A stretch of 64,000 nucleotides of DNA from Candidatus Hydrogenedentota bacterium (lineage in GTDB: Bacteria > Hydrogenedentota > Hydrogenedentia > Hydrogenedentales > CAITNO01), in NCBI GenBank assembly GCA_012730045.1, contig JAAYBR010000138.1, forward strand, positions 1 through 64,000, given 5' to 3'. Positions 44,934 through 55,100 of the stretch are shown here, one piece after another. The notes beneath the pieces were generated by a model, which searched no databases, was not told where the DNA came from, and saw nothing but the letters and a program-made list of their open reading frames with translations. Position 1 is the stretch's first letter; each line of letters begins with the position of its first letter. The translations under genes and the position numbers were made by a program.

Positions 44934-47831
44934 ATGCGCCGTTTCCGATTTCCGCGCCCGCCGTTTGTGGCGGCCGCATGCGTCCTGCTGGCCGCCGCCG
45001 CCCACGCGGCGGTGATTGACCAGGAGGCGGACATCTCGGGCAGGTACATGCAGCTGCTCATGGCCCCCGGGGACGGCGGGGTCATCCACCAAATGCGGCT
45101 GCTGACGGGGGCGCAGAACCTTGTGGGCCCCGCGGGCATCCTGCTGGAGGGCTTCGGCGTGGCCAGCCCCTATGTTCCCAACCGCCGCCTGAATGAGACG
45201 CTGGAGGCGCTGGAGGAGTTCGGGGAGCGGCCCGTGCTGCGGTTCAGCTATGACTGCCAGGGCCCGAACATTGACGGGCTGCATGTGACCCGCCTGATGG
45301 AGCCGCTGCCGGACGAGGCGGCCCTGCGCGTGACCTGGACCGTGGAGAACAGGGGGACGGAGTCCCAGTGGGTGGCCCCCTGGATCGGGAACGACGTGCT
45401 GCCGGGCGGCGGCATCAGCGCGGACGACCGGCTGGACCTGCCGTCGGACGCGGGCGTGGTCCGGGCCACGCGCACGGCGTGGCATGTGGCCTCGCGCAAC
45501 TGGCTGGCCGTGACGGCCCCCGCCGCGCAGGAGAGCCTCTACTGGGTCTTCAACTCCGACCAAATCCACTCGTATCTGACGCTCTGGGGCGAGTCGAGCG
45601 TGGGGCGCGGGGTGCAGGCGGCCTTTGTGCCGGTGCTGCTGAAGCCGGGCGCGTCGTGGAAGACGGTCTACCGCCTCGGCGTGACGCGCGGTCTCCGCCG
45701 CGTGGACTTCGCCACGGACGAACTGGCGGTGCAGCTGGAATACACCCCGGGCGCGCTGCTGGCGTACATCGCCACGGTGAAACCCATGACGGGCGTGCGC
45801 ATAGACGCCAGCGTGGTCGCCGAAAACGGCCGGGTCTGGAAGCTCCAGGGCAAGCAGTTCGACACGGAGCCGGGCAAGGTCATCCGCTGCACCTACGCGT
45901 GGGAGGCCCCCGCCGACGGGCACTACGATTTCATGGCGCAGTTGAAGCAGGGCGGGCTCACGCTGCCCCTGGGCGTGGAGACCGGCTCACCCCACGGCGG
46001 CATAGACACGCGCTTCGCTGTCGGCGCCCCCAAACCGCGCCGCATGGAACCGTGGACCGACGCGCCCCACGCGCTGGACCGGGGTGCCCGCACCCTGGAG
46101 CGCGCGCCCGCCTTCGCGGGGGAGCCCCTGCTGTGGGTCGAGTCCGCGCTGGAGAAGGTCTTCCGCGAGGACCGGGTGAAGGCGAAGGGCGCGCCGTCGC
46201 CCGTGGCGCGCGTGAGTCTGGCGCGCGGCGAGCGCGAGGCCTTCCAGGTGTGCATGCGCCCGGAGACGGCCCCGCTGCTGGGCGTGTCGTTCACGCCGGG
46301 TGACCTCGTCTCGGAGACGGGCGACGCCCGCATCCCCGCCGCGGACATCACGGTGGCGGACGTCGGCTGGGTGCCCGTCCGCATCCCCTCGCACTTCGAG
46401 GGGCCCACGGGAAGCTGGCCCGACCCCCTCACGCCGCACAAGCCCTTCGTCGCCGACAGGGGCACGACCTCCGCCGTGTGGGTGACCATTTTCGCCCGGC
46501 CCGGCCTGCCCGCCGGGGTCTACCGCGGCCCCCTGCGCCTGGCCACGGTGGACGGCCCGCAGCGGGAGTTCACCATCGAGGCCCGCGTGCTCGATTTCGA
46601 CCTGCCCGCCACGCCGGGGCTCAAGACCGACTTCGGCTACTGGGAGGAGACAGCGGTGGCGGGCGCCAAGGCGCGCGGCGGATCCGGCAACCCGGACGCC
46701 CTGCTGGCCGCCTACATGAAGAACGCACTGGAGCACCGGGTCACCCTGCGCGAGGCGGCGGCCCTGCCTGCCCCCGGCCCTGGAGACTACGCGGCGACCC
46801 TCCAGAAGCACCTGCCCGACCTGCGCGCCGCGCTGGCGGGCGGGGCCACCACCCTCGCCGCGCCGCCCGCCCTTTTGGACGCGCCGGAGAAGCTCGCCGC
46901 GCTGGAGGCCTTCGTCAAGCGCGAGAAGCTGGAGGGGCGGGTCTTTGTCCCCCTCAGCCACGAGCCCGCCGAGCCCGCGTGGCCCCGGCTCATGGAGAGC
47001 CTCGCGAAATGGCGGGCGGGCGCGCCGTCGGTGCCGGCCGCCGTGGGCACCCTCGGCCTGCGGCCCTTCCTCCCGGACGACGTGGGCCTGTGGTGCGTCC
47101 ACGCGCAGGTGATGGACACGCCCGCGGGCATCGAGCTGCTCAAGCGCATCAGCGGCGGCCGCGAGGTGTGGTGGTACTTCAGCCACCAGCCCCCCCGGCC
47201 CTACGGCAACCTTTTCCTCGACTTCACGGCGGTGGAGCACCGCATCCTCTTCTGGCAGACGTGGGCGCTGGGCATGCGCGGCGTGCAGTACTGGTGTGTC
47301 AACTACGCCCCGGAGGGGCAGGACCCCTTCACCGACCCGCTCGACACGACGCCCGTGAACGGCGACGGCTGCCTGGTCTATCCGGGGAAGGACGGCCCGG
47401 TGAACTCGGTCCGCTGGGAGACCGTGCGCGACGGCATCGAGGACTACGACTATCTGGCGCTCTTCACGGAGCGGCGCGCCGCCCTGGCCGGGCGGGCCGC
47501 GCCCGAGGCCCTGACGGCGCGGGTTAAGGCGGCGGGCGACCTGTCGGCGCTGCTGCCCTCGCTGGTCACCTTTGCCCGCGACACCGCCGAGCTTCTGAAA
47601 AAGCGCGGCGAGATCGGCGAGACGATTGTCGAGATGGGGCGCGCGCTCAAGGCTGCGCCCGCCGCAAAGGCACCGATGGCCCCGCCCGCGCCCCCCGCGC
47701 CGAAACCCGCGTCCCCCGCGCTGAAACCCGCGCCTCCCGCGCCCGGCGTTGCGCCGGGCCTTCCGGGATCGCCCGCACCCCTGCCCGCGCCCGCCCCCGG
47801 CCCCACCAGGAACTTTGGAGCGAAGCCATGA
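44934..47831 (+). CDS. Exported DUF4091/GH123-like glycoside hydrolase-type protein
   Basis: 965 residues. The signal peptide MRRFRFPRPPFVAAACVLLAAAAHA is followed by a large beta-sandwich region, then a GH123-like N-terminal sandwich (SLARGEREAFQVCMRPE..., GVYRGPLRLATVDG). A barrel-like region ends in the DUF4091 signature (FWQTWALGMRGVQYW, GDGCLVYPGKDGPVNSVRWE and RDGIEDYDYL). GH123 enzymes are N-acetylgalactosaminidases, but the paired Asp/Glu catalytic residues are not obvious here, so activity is uncertain. The last 60 residues are a Pro/Ala/Lys tail. It overlaps the next gene by 4 nt (ATGA), which is odd for an exported protein next to an amino-acid enzyme. Confidence 0.78.
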   Translation: MRRFRFPRPPFVAAACVLLAAAAHAAVIDQEADISGRYMQLLMAPGDGGVIHQMRLLTGAQNLVGPAGILLEGFGVASPYVPNRRLNETLEALEEFGERPVLRFSYDCQGPNIDGLHVTRLMEPLPDEAALRVTWTVENRGTESQWVAPWIGNDVLPGGGISADDRLDLPSDAGVVRATRTAWHVASRNWLAVTAPAAQESLYWVFNSDQIHSYLTLWGESSVGRGVQAAFVPVLLKPGASWKTVYRLGVTRGLRRVDFATDELAVQLEYTPGALLAYIATVKPMTGVRIDASVVAENGRVWKLQGKQFDTEPGKVIRCTYAWEAPADGHYDFMAQLKQGGLTLPLGVETGSPHGGIDTRFAVGAPKPRRMEPWTDAPHALDRGARTLERAPAFAGEPLLWVESALEKVFREDRVKAKGAPSPVARVSLARGEREAFQVCMRPETAPLLGVSFTPGDLVSETGDARIPAADITVADVGWVPVRIPSHFEGPTGSWPDPLTPHKPFVADRGTTSAVWVTIFARPGLPAGVYRGPLRLATVDGPQREFTIEARVLDFDLPATPGLKTDFGYWEETAVAGAKARGGSGNPDALLAAYMKNALEHRVTLREAAALPAPGPGDYAATLQKHLPDLRAALAGGATTLAAPPALLDAPEKLAALEAFVKREKLEGRVFVPLSHEPAEPAWPRLMESLAKWRAGAPSVPAAVGTLGLRPFLPDDVGLWCVHAQVMDTPAGIELLKRISGGREVWWYFSHQPPRPYGNLFLDFTAVEHRILFWQTWALGMRGVQYWCVNYAPEGQDPFTDPLDTTPVNGDGCLVYPGKDGPVNSVRWETVRDGIEDYDYLALFTERRAALAGRAAPEALTARVKAAGDLSALLPSLVTFARDTAELLKKRGEIGETIVEMGRALKAAPAAKAPMAPPAPPAPKPASPALKPAPPAPGVAPGLPGSPAPLPAPAPGPTRNFGAKP

Positions 47832-49078
47832 ACCCGACGCCCGCGCCCCCCCTTCCAGGTTTTGAGTGGGAATGTTTCGCCTGCGCGTCCACCGGACCGC
47901 TCACGGAGGACTTTCATTGTCCGCGCTGCGGCGACCCGCGCAGTCTGCGGGCGACGGCCGGGGTGCCCGCCGCGCTCTTTCACGACCGGCCCGAGAGCCT
48001 CTGGCACTACGCGCCCCTGCTGCCCGTGCGCAACCCCTTCCGCGCGGTCACCCTCGGCGAGGGGGCGACCCCGCTGGTGCCCGCGCGCCGTCTCGCGCGG
48101 GACTGCGGGCTCGGCGAGCTGCACCTCAAGAACGAGACCCTCAACCCCACGGGCTCCTTCAAGGACCGGCAGGTGTCCGTCGGCATCACCTGCGCCCTCG
48201 AACGCGGCTGCGACACCGTGGCCGTCGTGTCCTCGGGCAATGTGGGCGTGGCCGCGGCGGCCTACGCCGCCCGCGCGGGCATCCGCGCCGTCCTGTTCAT
48301 GCACGGCCAGGCCGGCGCGGGCAAGATCGCCCAGGCCTGCGCCCACGGCGCCCGCGTGCTGCGCGTGGACACGCCCGCGCCCAGCGAGGCGTTTCGGCTG
48401 TGCCTCGACGCCTGCGCCGCCTGGGGATGGGCCCACCTGTCCACGGCGGGCATGTACGAACCGTGGAACGTGGAGGGCGCGAAAACCGTCGCCTACGAGC
48501 TGTTCCGCCAGTACGGCGGCGACCTGCCTGAGTGGGTGGTCGCGCCCGTCGGCGGCGGCGGCCTGCTGGGCGGGGTGTGGCGCGGTTTCCGCGACCTGCA
48601 GCGTCTTGGCCTCGTGGACCGCATCCCCCGGATGGCGGGGGTGCAGGCCGCCGGGTGCGCCCCCCTGAAGCAGGCCCTGGACGGGGGCTTCTCCTTTCAG
48701 GAGTCGCTGCGCCATCCCTGGCCCGATCCGAAGACGATGGCGGGCGGCATTGCCGATGACATCCTCTTCGACGGGCACGCCGTGCTCCCGGCGCTGCGCA
48801 CGACGGACGGCGCGGCCGTCACCGTGGAGGAGGAGGAGATTAAGACGGCCGCCCTCGCCCTCGCGCGCGACGAGGGCATCCTCTGCGAGCCCACCGCCGC
48901 CGTGGCCGTGGCCGCCCTGAAGAAACTCCCCGGCGCGGGCCCTGACACCCGTGTCTGCTGCCTCGTCACGGGCAACGGCCTCAAAGACCTCGCCTTCTTC
49001 CAGGGCAGGACGTCCGGCCCCGTGCCGGTGAAAGCCACCCTGGAGGCCGTCCAAGCGGCGCTTGGGGATCAGGCCTGA
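47828..49078 (+). CDS. thrC: Threonine synthase-like PLP enzyme
   Basis: 416 residues. The N-terminal zinc-ribbon-like segment has CFAC and CPRC. The fold-type II PLP domain has the Schiff-base Lys in NPTGSFKDR (about residue 113), the phosphate-binding loop in VAPVGGGGLLGG and VVSSGNVGVAAAAYA. Most likely converts O-phosphohomoserine to threonine. Cysteate synthase and related enzymes share this architecture. GGAG inside the preceding gene provides the ribosome-binding site. It could work with the ApgM/ThrB2-like enzyme encoded near 29 kb. Confidence 0.87.
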   Translation: MNPTPAPPLPGFEWECFACASTGPLTEDFHCPRCGDPRSLRATAGVPAALFHDRPESLWHYAPLLPVRNPFRAVTLGEGATPLVPARRLARDCGLGELHLKNETLNPTGSFKDRQVSVGITCALERGCDTVAVVSSGNVGVAAAAYAARAGIRAVLFMHGQAGAGKIAQACAHGARVLRVDTPAPSEAFRLCLDACAAWGWAHLSTAGMYEPWNVEGAKTVAYELFRQYGGDLPEWVVAPVGGGGLLGGVWRGFRDLQRLGLVDRIPRMAGVQAAGCAPLKQALDGGFSFQESLRHPWPDPKTMAGGIADDILFDGHAVLPALRTTDGAAVTVEEEEIKTAALALARDEGILCEPTAAVAVAALKKLPGAGPDTRVCCLVTGNGLKDLAFFQGRTSGPVPVKATLEAVQAALGDQA

Positions 49079-49202
49079 CCCCTCCGCCCCGCAATCCCCG
49101 CCGGTCCGGGCGCGGACGCGTTGCGCTTGCTCCGGCGGCCGGGGCTTGGCTACACTGGTCGGCCGCCACGAGACGGCGCAGACACCCCCGGACAGGACGC
49201 CC

Positions 49203-51413
49203 ATGACCGACCGCCCACACGAGGAGGATCCCCGCCCCGAAGACAGCCTCTTCGGGGAGGAGGGGATGTGCGACCGGCAGCTCTCGCTGCCCTTCGCCGA
49301 GGGGGAGCCGCCGAAGCCGCTCTGCACGGTGGTGAAGGCGGACGGCACGGTGGAACCTTTTGACCGTGCCCGGGTGGCGGCGGCGCTGGTGCGGTGCGGC
49401 GGCGCGGGCGGCACGATTGACCGGCCCACGGCGGAGGGGCTGGCGAACGCGGTGTCCCTTTTCCTGCAGAAAACCCTCGCGGGCGGATCGGCGACGGTGG
49501 AGCAGGTGGACGACGCGGCGGAGCGGGTGCTGATCCACATGGGCCATGTGACGGAGGCGCTGGTCTTCACGCGGGACCGCGAGCGCCGCGCGCGGATGCG
49601 CCGCCTGCGCGAGGGGGACCTGCGCGCCGTGCTGCGCGAAATCCGCGAGGCCCGCTCGCCGGAGGCCCCGGGGGGCTTCGACTGGGCGGCGGTCCGCGTG
49701 CGCGACAGCCAGGGGCGCGTGCGCCCCTGGGACCGCGGCCGCATCGCCGACGCGCTGGTGCGCGAGACGGGGCTCGACCGGGCCGCCGCGGACCTGGTGG
49801 CGGCGGCGGTGGAGGGCCACATCGCCCGCGCGGGCATCACCGCGCCCACGACCTCGCTTCTGCGCGAACTGGCGGGTGCCGCTCTCGTGGAGCAGGGCCT
49901 GGGCGAGGCGCGCGAGCGCCAGCAGCGGCTGGGCGTGCCCCTCTACGACACGGCCCGGATGCTCCGCGGCCAGACCCCGGAGACCATGCGCGGCTCCCCC
50001 GACACCACGGCGCGCGTGCTGGCGAAGGCGCTCAAGCGCGAGTACGCGCTCACGGAGGTCTTCTCGCAGGACACCGTGGCGGCGCACCTCTTCGGCGACA
50101 TCCACCTCCACCACCTGGAGGAGGTGGACCGGCTGCACGCCGCCCGCCTCGACCTGTCCGCATTCCTGCGCGGCGGCCTGCGCGTGCGCGGCGCGGTGCT
50201 GGCGGGGCCGCCCGAGACCCCCGACGCGCTGCTGTCGCAGTGGCTGCGGCGCCACGCCCTGCTGGAGCCCCTCTTTTCCGAAAGCCTGTGCTGGGAAGGG
50301 TTCAACCTGTCCGCCGCCCCCTACCTCGCGGGGCGGAGCGACGCGGAGCTGGAGCAGTTCGCGCGGATGGTCGTCTATGAGTTCGCGCACCACGCCCTCA
50401 CCCGTCCGGACGCCGGCCCCGCGGCGCGCCTGTGCGCCCACTGGACCCCCGGCCCCGGCGCGGCCCTGCGCGAGGCCGTGGGACCCGGCGGCAATCCCGA
50501 CGGGGAGACCTACGACCAGCACACCCTCACGGCCCAGCGCGCCGCCTGCGCCGTTTTTGCCGTGCTCGCGGAGGCCGCCGCCGGCGTGCCCCTCGCCGAG
50601 CCCGTCGCGGGCATCCTGCTGCGCGTGGGCGATTTTGACGGGCCGTCCACCCGGGAGATGCTTGCGCCTCTGGGCGCCCTGATGGAGGCCGGCGGCATGG
50701 CGGAGGTCCGCTTTGACCGGGGCGCCGACGAGGGCGCCCGCGTCGTCGCGCAGCGCGTGAGCGTCAACCTGCCCCGCGCCGCGCTCGTGACGGAGGACGG
50801 CCTGGCCGGACTCCTCCGGCATCTGGACCGGGCCCTCGCGGCGGCGGCCCAGGCCCACGAGGAGAAGCGGCGCTTCGTGGAGGAGCTGCTGGTCGCCGGG
50901 GAGCGCGGGCCCCTGGGACTGCTGGCCGGGGACGGCACGCCGCCGCTCCGCGCCGAGGACCTGGTGTTCGAGATTGCCCTGGAGGGGCTGCGGGAGTGCC
51001 TGGACCTGCTGCCCGGCGGCGGCGCGGGCGACCGCGACCGGCGGGCCGCGGAGATTCTGGCGCGGGCGGACCACACCTGCCGCGACCAGGCCCGGCGCCG
51101 GAACATGCGCCTGTCCCTCGTGGAGGGCGCCGGGGGCGACGTCTCCCAGCGTTTCGCCGCCCTCGATGCGGCGGCGCATCCGGCGGCCCTGGCCGCGCTG
51201 CAACAGCGCCGGCCGGACATGGAGGCCCCCGAGTACAGCCCCGGCGTCTCCCTGGGCGGGGGCTCGCGGCCGGCGGGGATGCCGGACCCCGAAACCGCGC
51301 TCCACGCCTTTCTGGAGGACGCCTGCCTTCGCGTGGAAACGCCCCCCGGCGCGGCGGTGCCCCTGCTGGCCGCCCTGGCCCGGGACACCCACTGCCTCGC
51401 GGTGCGCCCCTGA
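49203..51413 (+). CDS. Double ATP-cone protein with degenerate NrdD-like region
   Basis: 736 residues. Two ATP-cone domains are visible, one near residues 40-140 (VVKADGTVEPFDRARVAAAL) and one near 160-270 (VRVRDSQGRVRPWDRGRIADAL). They are followed by a segment like the start of anaerobic ribonucleotide reductase (LKREYALTEVFSQDTVAAHL, FGDIHLHHLEEVDRLHAARLD). The C-terminus lacks the glycyl-radical loop RVCGY and the expected active-site Cys residues, ending ALARDTHCLAVRP. It therefore should not reduce nucleotides. A nucleotide-sensing or regulatory role is inferred. AGGA lies 5 nt before the ATG. It stands alone between thrC and dinB-like genes. Confidence 0.75.
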   Translation: MTDRPHEEDPRPEDSLFGEEGMCDRQLSLPFAEGEPPKPLCTVVKADGTVEPFDRARVAAALVRCGGAGGTIDRPTAEGLANAVSLFLQKTLAGGSATVEQVDDAAERVLIHMGHVTEALVFTRDRERRARMRRLREGDLRAVLREIREARSPEAPGGFDWAAVRVRDSQGRVRPWDRGRIADALVRETGLDRAAADLVAAAVEGHIARAGITAPTTSLLRELAGAALVEQGLGEARERQQRLGVPLYDTARMLRGQTPETMRGSPDTTARVLAKALKREYALTEVFSQDTVAAHLFGDIHLHHLEEVDRLHAARLDLSAFLRGGLRVRGAVLAGPPETPDALLSQWLRRHALLEPLFSESLCWEGFNLSAAPYLAGRSDAELEQFARMVVYEFAHHALTRPDAGPAARLCAHWTPGPGAALREAVGPGGNPDGETYDQHTLTAQRAACAVFAVLAEAAAGVPLAEPVAGILLRVGDFDGPSTREMLAPLGALMEAGGMAEVRFDRGADEGARVVAQRVSVNLPRAALVTEDGLAGLLRHLDRALAAAAQAHEEKRRFVEELLVAGERGPLGLLAGDGTPPLRAEDLVFEIALEGLRECLDLLPGGGAGDRDRRAAEILARADHTCRDQARRRNMRLSLVEGAGGDVSQRFAALDAAAHPAALAALQQRRPDMEAPEYSPGVSLGGGSRPAGMPDPETALHAFLEDACLRVETPPGAAVPLLAALARDTHCLAVRP

Positions 51414-51532
51414 GAAGGACACCACGGAACACGTGGAGAACACGGATGGGACGGGTCCGCGTTGCATTTCGATGGTTTCCGGGAATAGGCTACGGGGAAA
51501 GCCCCGGACCGGGGCGGATGGAGGATTGTCCC

Positions 51533-52042
51533 ATGATCTACACGCGCGTGGCGGAATTTCTGGAAGACTGGAAGGGCGAGTCGGGCATGACCCGCGCCGT
51601 GATGGCGGCGCTCACGGACGCCTCGCTCGCGCAGCCCGCGGGCGGCGCGGAGGACCGGACCCTGGGCCGGATCGCGTGGCACGTCGTCACCACGCTTCCC
51701 GAGATGATGGCGCGGACGGGGCTGCACCTGTCGTCGGTGGACGGGGAAGCGCCGGTGCCCGCCCGCGCCGCAGACATCGCGGCGGCCTACGGCCGCGCGG
51801 CGGCGGAGCTGGCGGAGCGGCTGGCGGCCGAGTGGACCGATGAGACGCTTGCCGTGACCGACAACCTGTACGGCGAGACCTGGCCGCGCGGAATGACGCT
51901 CCGCGTGCTGCTGCTCCACGAGATTCACCACCGCGGGCAGATGACGGCGCTGATGCGGCTGGCGGGGCTCCGCGTGCCCGGCACCTACGGCCCCGCGCGG
52001 GAGGACTGGGCGGCCATGGGGATGACGCCGCCCGCCGTCTGA
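51533..52042 (+). CDS. DinB-family protein
   Basis: 169 residues, a four-helix bundle of the DinB/YfiT superfamily. The metal-binding His triad is visible: AWHVVTTL in helix 2 and HEIHHRGQM in helix 3. Members are often thiol-dependent transferases or stress proteins; the precise activity is unknown. GGAGGA lies 7 nt before the ATG. Longer readings would extend into the preceding gene. The 51414-51470 spacer holds a CCACGGAACACGTGGAGAAC motif. Independent of the giant gene that follows. Confidence 0.85.
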   Translation: MIYTRVAEFLEDWKGESGMTRAVMAALTDASLAQPAGGAEDRTLGRIAWHVVTTLPEMMARTGLHLSSVDGEAPVPARAADIAAAYGRAAAELAERLAAEWTDETLAVTDNLYGETWPRGMTLRVLLLHEIHHRGQMTALMRLAGLRVPGTYGPAREDWAAMGMTPPAV

Positions 52043-52079
52043 CCCCGTTGAAAGTAAAGTCCGCCGGACAATTGGGCCT

Positions 52080-52146
52080 GCCATTTCGCATAATTGGGAG
52101 TTCTTCTCAATTTCCTATTGCGAAAATGGCCCTCCTGTGGTACGCT
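52080..52146 (+). promoter_or_regulatory. Promoter with overlapping inverted repeat upstream of the giant gene
   Basis: TTGCGA (52118-52123), 17-nt spacer, TACGCT (52141-52146). The -35 lies within the right arm (TGCGAAAATGGC, 52119-52130) of an inverted repeat whose left arm is GCCATTTCGCA (52080-52090). AATTGGGAG and CTCAATT lengthen the stem toward the centre. The stretch is markedly AT-rich. It may be an operator, or a terminator for the dinB-like gene. Confidence 0.45.
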
Positions 52147-52190
52147 CTTGGTGTGTTTGACGGAAGTGTTTTTCACGGGAGAACGGTCCA

Positions 52191-55100
52191 ATGAGCCTCA
52201 TGTCACGTCGCGCGGATAGTGTGTCCATCCTTCTTCTGCTGGCCGCCTTGGTGACCTTCTTGGTTCCCGGGGGAACCGCGCAGGCGCAGGAGTTCCCCCC
52301 CGCGCCGCTGGAGGTGCTGGAGTCGGAGACCTTCCATGTCCTGACCTCCGACGGCGATGAGATCTCGCTGGATATGACCGTCGCCCCAGGCACGGAAATG
52401 ATCCTGGTGGCGGTGAGCGCGGGGTCGCTGCTGGGCGCGCAGGTGGACTATGTGGCGCCGGGGGGTTCGGCGCGGCTCATCGCCGAAACGGACGGCATGG
52501 CGTCGCTGGACATGACGACGGCGGTCTATTACCGCCGCCTGCCGGCGCCCTCCCCCGGAACCATAGGCGAGCTGCTGGTGGGCATGAGCAGCAGCTTCCA
52601 GGACTCGTTCAGCGCGGTGGTGACGGCGGTGTGCGTGCGCGGGGCGGACATGACGGACTTCCCGGGCACGGACACGCCCTTCGACGGTGACTGGGGCGAG
52701 TCGAGCGGGACGGCCGCCGGCTCGGTGGGGTACACCTACGGGGAGGGTTTCCGGCGGGGCGACCTGGTGCTGAACTTCATCGGGGCGGCAACGGGGGTGG
52801 GGGCGGCGGACCAGCCGCACATGGAGGAGCTGTCGCGGGCGTCGGGCGCCGGCATGACCGGCGTGGCGTCGGTAACGCGCGTGCTTGACACGCTGCCCAG
52901 CGAAACCTTCGGCTGGGCGGGGGTCACGGGCGAGTATTCCATGTTCATGGTGCCGTTGCGCCCGAGGGCCTTCGGTTCCCTGCAGATGGAGATCACGCCG
53001 CAGGCCGCGCGCAACGCGGGGGCGCGCTGGCGCATTGAGGGCGGGGGCTGGCTGGCCTCCGGCGCGCTTCTCAGCGGGGAGCCTTCGGGGAGCTGGCCCG
53101 TTGATTTCACGGACGTTCCGGGCTACAGGACGCCCTCGCTGACGGCGGAGGTGCCGCCGGACGCACTGGCGACGGTGACGGCCCGCTACCAGCGCGAGGG
53201 CACGCCGGAGGTGGTGGGCACGGCGAGCTTCCAGGGCACGGCCACGGCGGCGGGCGGGTTTGCCCTGCCCCTGTCCGGCGACACGCCCTGGGAGGGCGAG
53301 CTGGTGCTGATGACGCTTTCGGCGGGGCATGACGGCGCGTTGACGGTTTCCTGGCCGGATTCGGGCCTGAGCGCCTATCCCCAGCATTCCGCGCCCACGC
53401 AACTGTTCGAGTCCCCCTCTGCGGCGGAGACGGGCGTGCACACGCGGGTCTATTTCATGAAACGCCCCCAGCTCCTTGCGGGGGCGCACTATGACGGCGG
53501 GGTTGTGGTCACGCCGGCGGACGGGACGTCCGATGTGCCCTGCACGCTGAACCTGGTGTTCCTGCGCGGCGTGGACCTGGCCGCGTTCAGCGACCCCTGG
53601 GCCGCCACGGCGGCGTTCCCGGCCCCTTCCACCGTCTCCGGGACCGGCGTGTCCGCGTCTTATGCCTTCGACCCCCAGGATGAGCCGGTGAACGGCGAGG
53701 TGGTGTTCTCCGTCCTTTCGAGCGGCGGGCCGCTCGGCGGGGTGACGGACCCCACGCACACCCAGCTCTGGAACAGCCCCGCGCCGGGGGACGGCTTCGC
53801 CTCGGTGGGCGCGGTGCGTCCGTTTGAGCCGGAGCTGGACGACGCACTGCTCACCTGGGACGTGGCGGCGACGGAGCGGGCCTGGGAGCTGATGCTTGTC
53901 GTCCTGCCGGACGCGGGACGGGGGGACCTCCAGACCGTGCTCAACACGGCGCATATCGGCGAGCCCGCCCTGTGGCGGATCGACGGGCGGGAATGGCACC
54001 CGGCGGGCGAGCAGGTGCCGCTGGTGTCCGCGGGCTACCACTGGATGGAGTTTTTCAATCCGGACGCGCGCCGGTTCCAGGCGCCGTCGCCCCGCTGGGT
54101 GGTGGTCGCCCCGGATGTCGTGAACACGGAGCGCGCCTCCTTCTCCCTGTCGGGCATCCCCCACCCCTTCCAGATGCTCTCCTTCGAGGGGGTGACGGAC
54201 AGCCACGGCAACCTTGAGGTGCGCGCGCAGCTGCCGGCGGACCCCGCCGACTACGCCGCCGAACTGCTGGTGGTTGCGATGGGGTCCCCCTCGGGCACGG
54301 CGGTCTCCGCCGCCCACAGCGGGACGGTGGAGCTGACCCAGTGGGCGCGCAGCGCCGACGCGCAGTCGGATTCGGCGCGCTCCACCCTGTTCGCGCGCTC
54401 CAACACCACGATTCCCGCAACGAGCGTGTGGGACCTGGACTACGGCGTCGGGGAGACGCGGGTGTGGGGCTCGGTGATGCTGTTCCGGAATGTGGACTCG
54501 GCGGCCCTGGGCCTCGGCGGACATCCCCCCTATCCGAACACGGCGGGCGGCGGGGGGACCGCCTCGCCGGCGAACGTGCTCAACACGCTGACCGGCGCGA
54601 CGCAGTGGGACACGCTCTGCGGGGCGGTCAAGGCGAGCGGCACGGCCTCGCTGGACACGCACACCACGTCGCCGGTGATGAACCCCGCCTGGCTGTGGTG
54701 GCAGAAGGGCTACAACGCCGCGGGCGCGGTGAATCAGAGCTTCGTGGGGTATACCTCCCTGGCCGACGTGGGCGGACTGCCCGCCGCGGCCCAGGGCCCC
54801 ACCTTCATTGTGAGCCGGTTCTGGGGCGGCGCGGAGGGGATGGTCCCCCACGCGACGGGGACGGTGACCGTGACCATAGACCCGCCCGCGCTGGCGGCGC
54901 GCCCCGAGATGCTGTGGCAGGTGGCGGGCTCGACGGGCAGTTTCGCCTCCGGGGCGTCGGCCGCGTCGTTGTGCGGCTGGCAGCAGCTCACGGTGGCCGA
55001 GCCCCCGGACTACCGGCTCACGGACCCGGAGGAGCTGTGGGTGGAGGTGGCGGAGGGGGAGACGGTCTCGCGGACGCTGCACTACGCGCCCCTGGCCGCG

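Noticed and set aside
44934-47831. Confirmed GH123 beta-N-acetylgalactosaminidase
   Set aside because: The fold and DUF4091 signature fit, but I could not identify the catalytic acidic pair, so only a GH123-like label is given.
49203-51413. Functional anaerobic ribonucleotide reductase
   Set aside because: No glycyl-radical motif, missing catalytic Cys residues and no adjacent activase gene.
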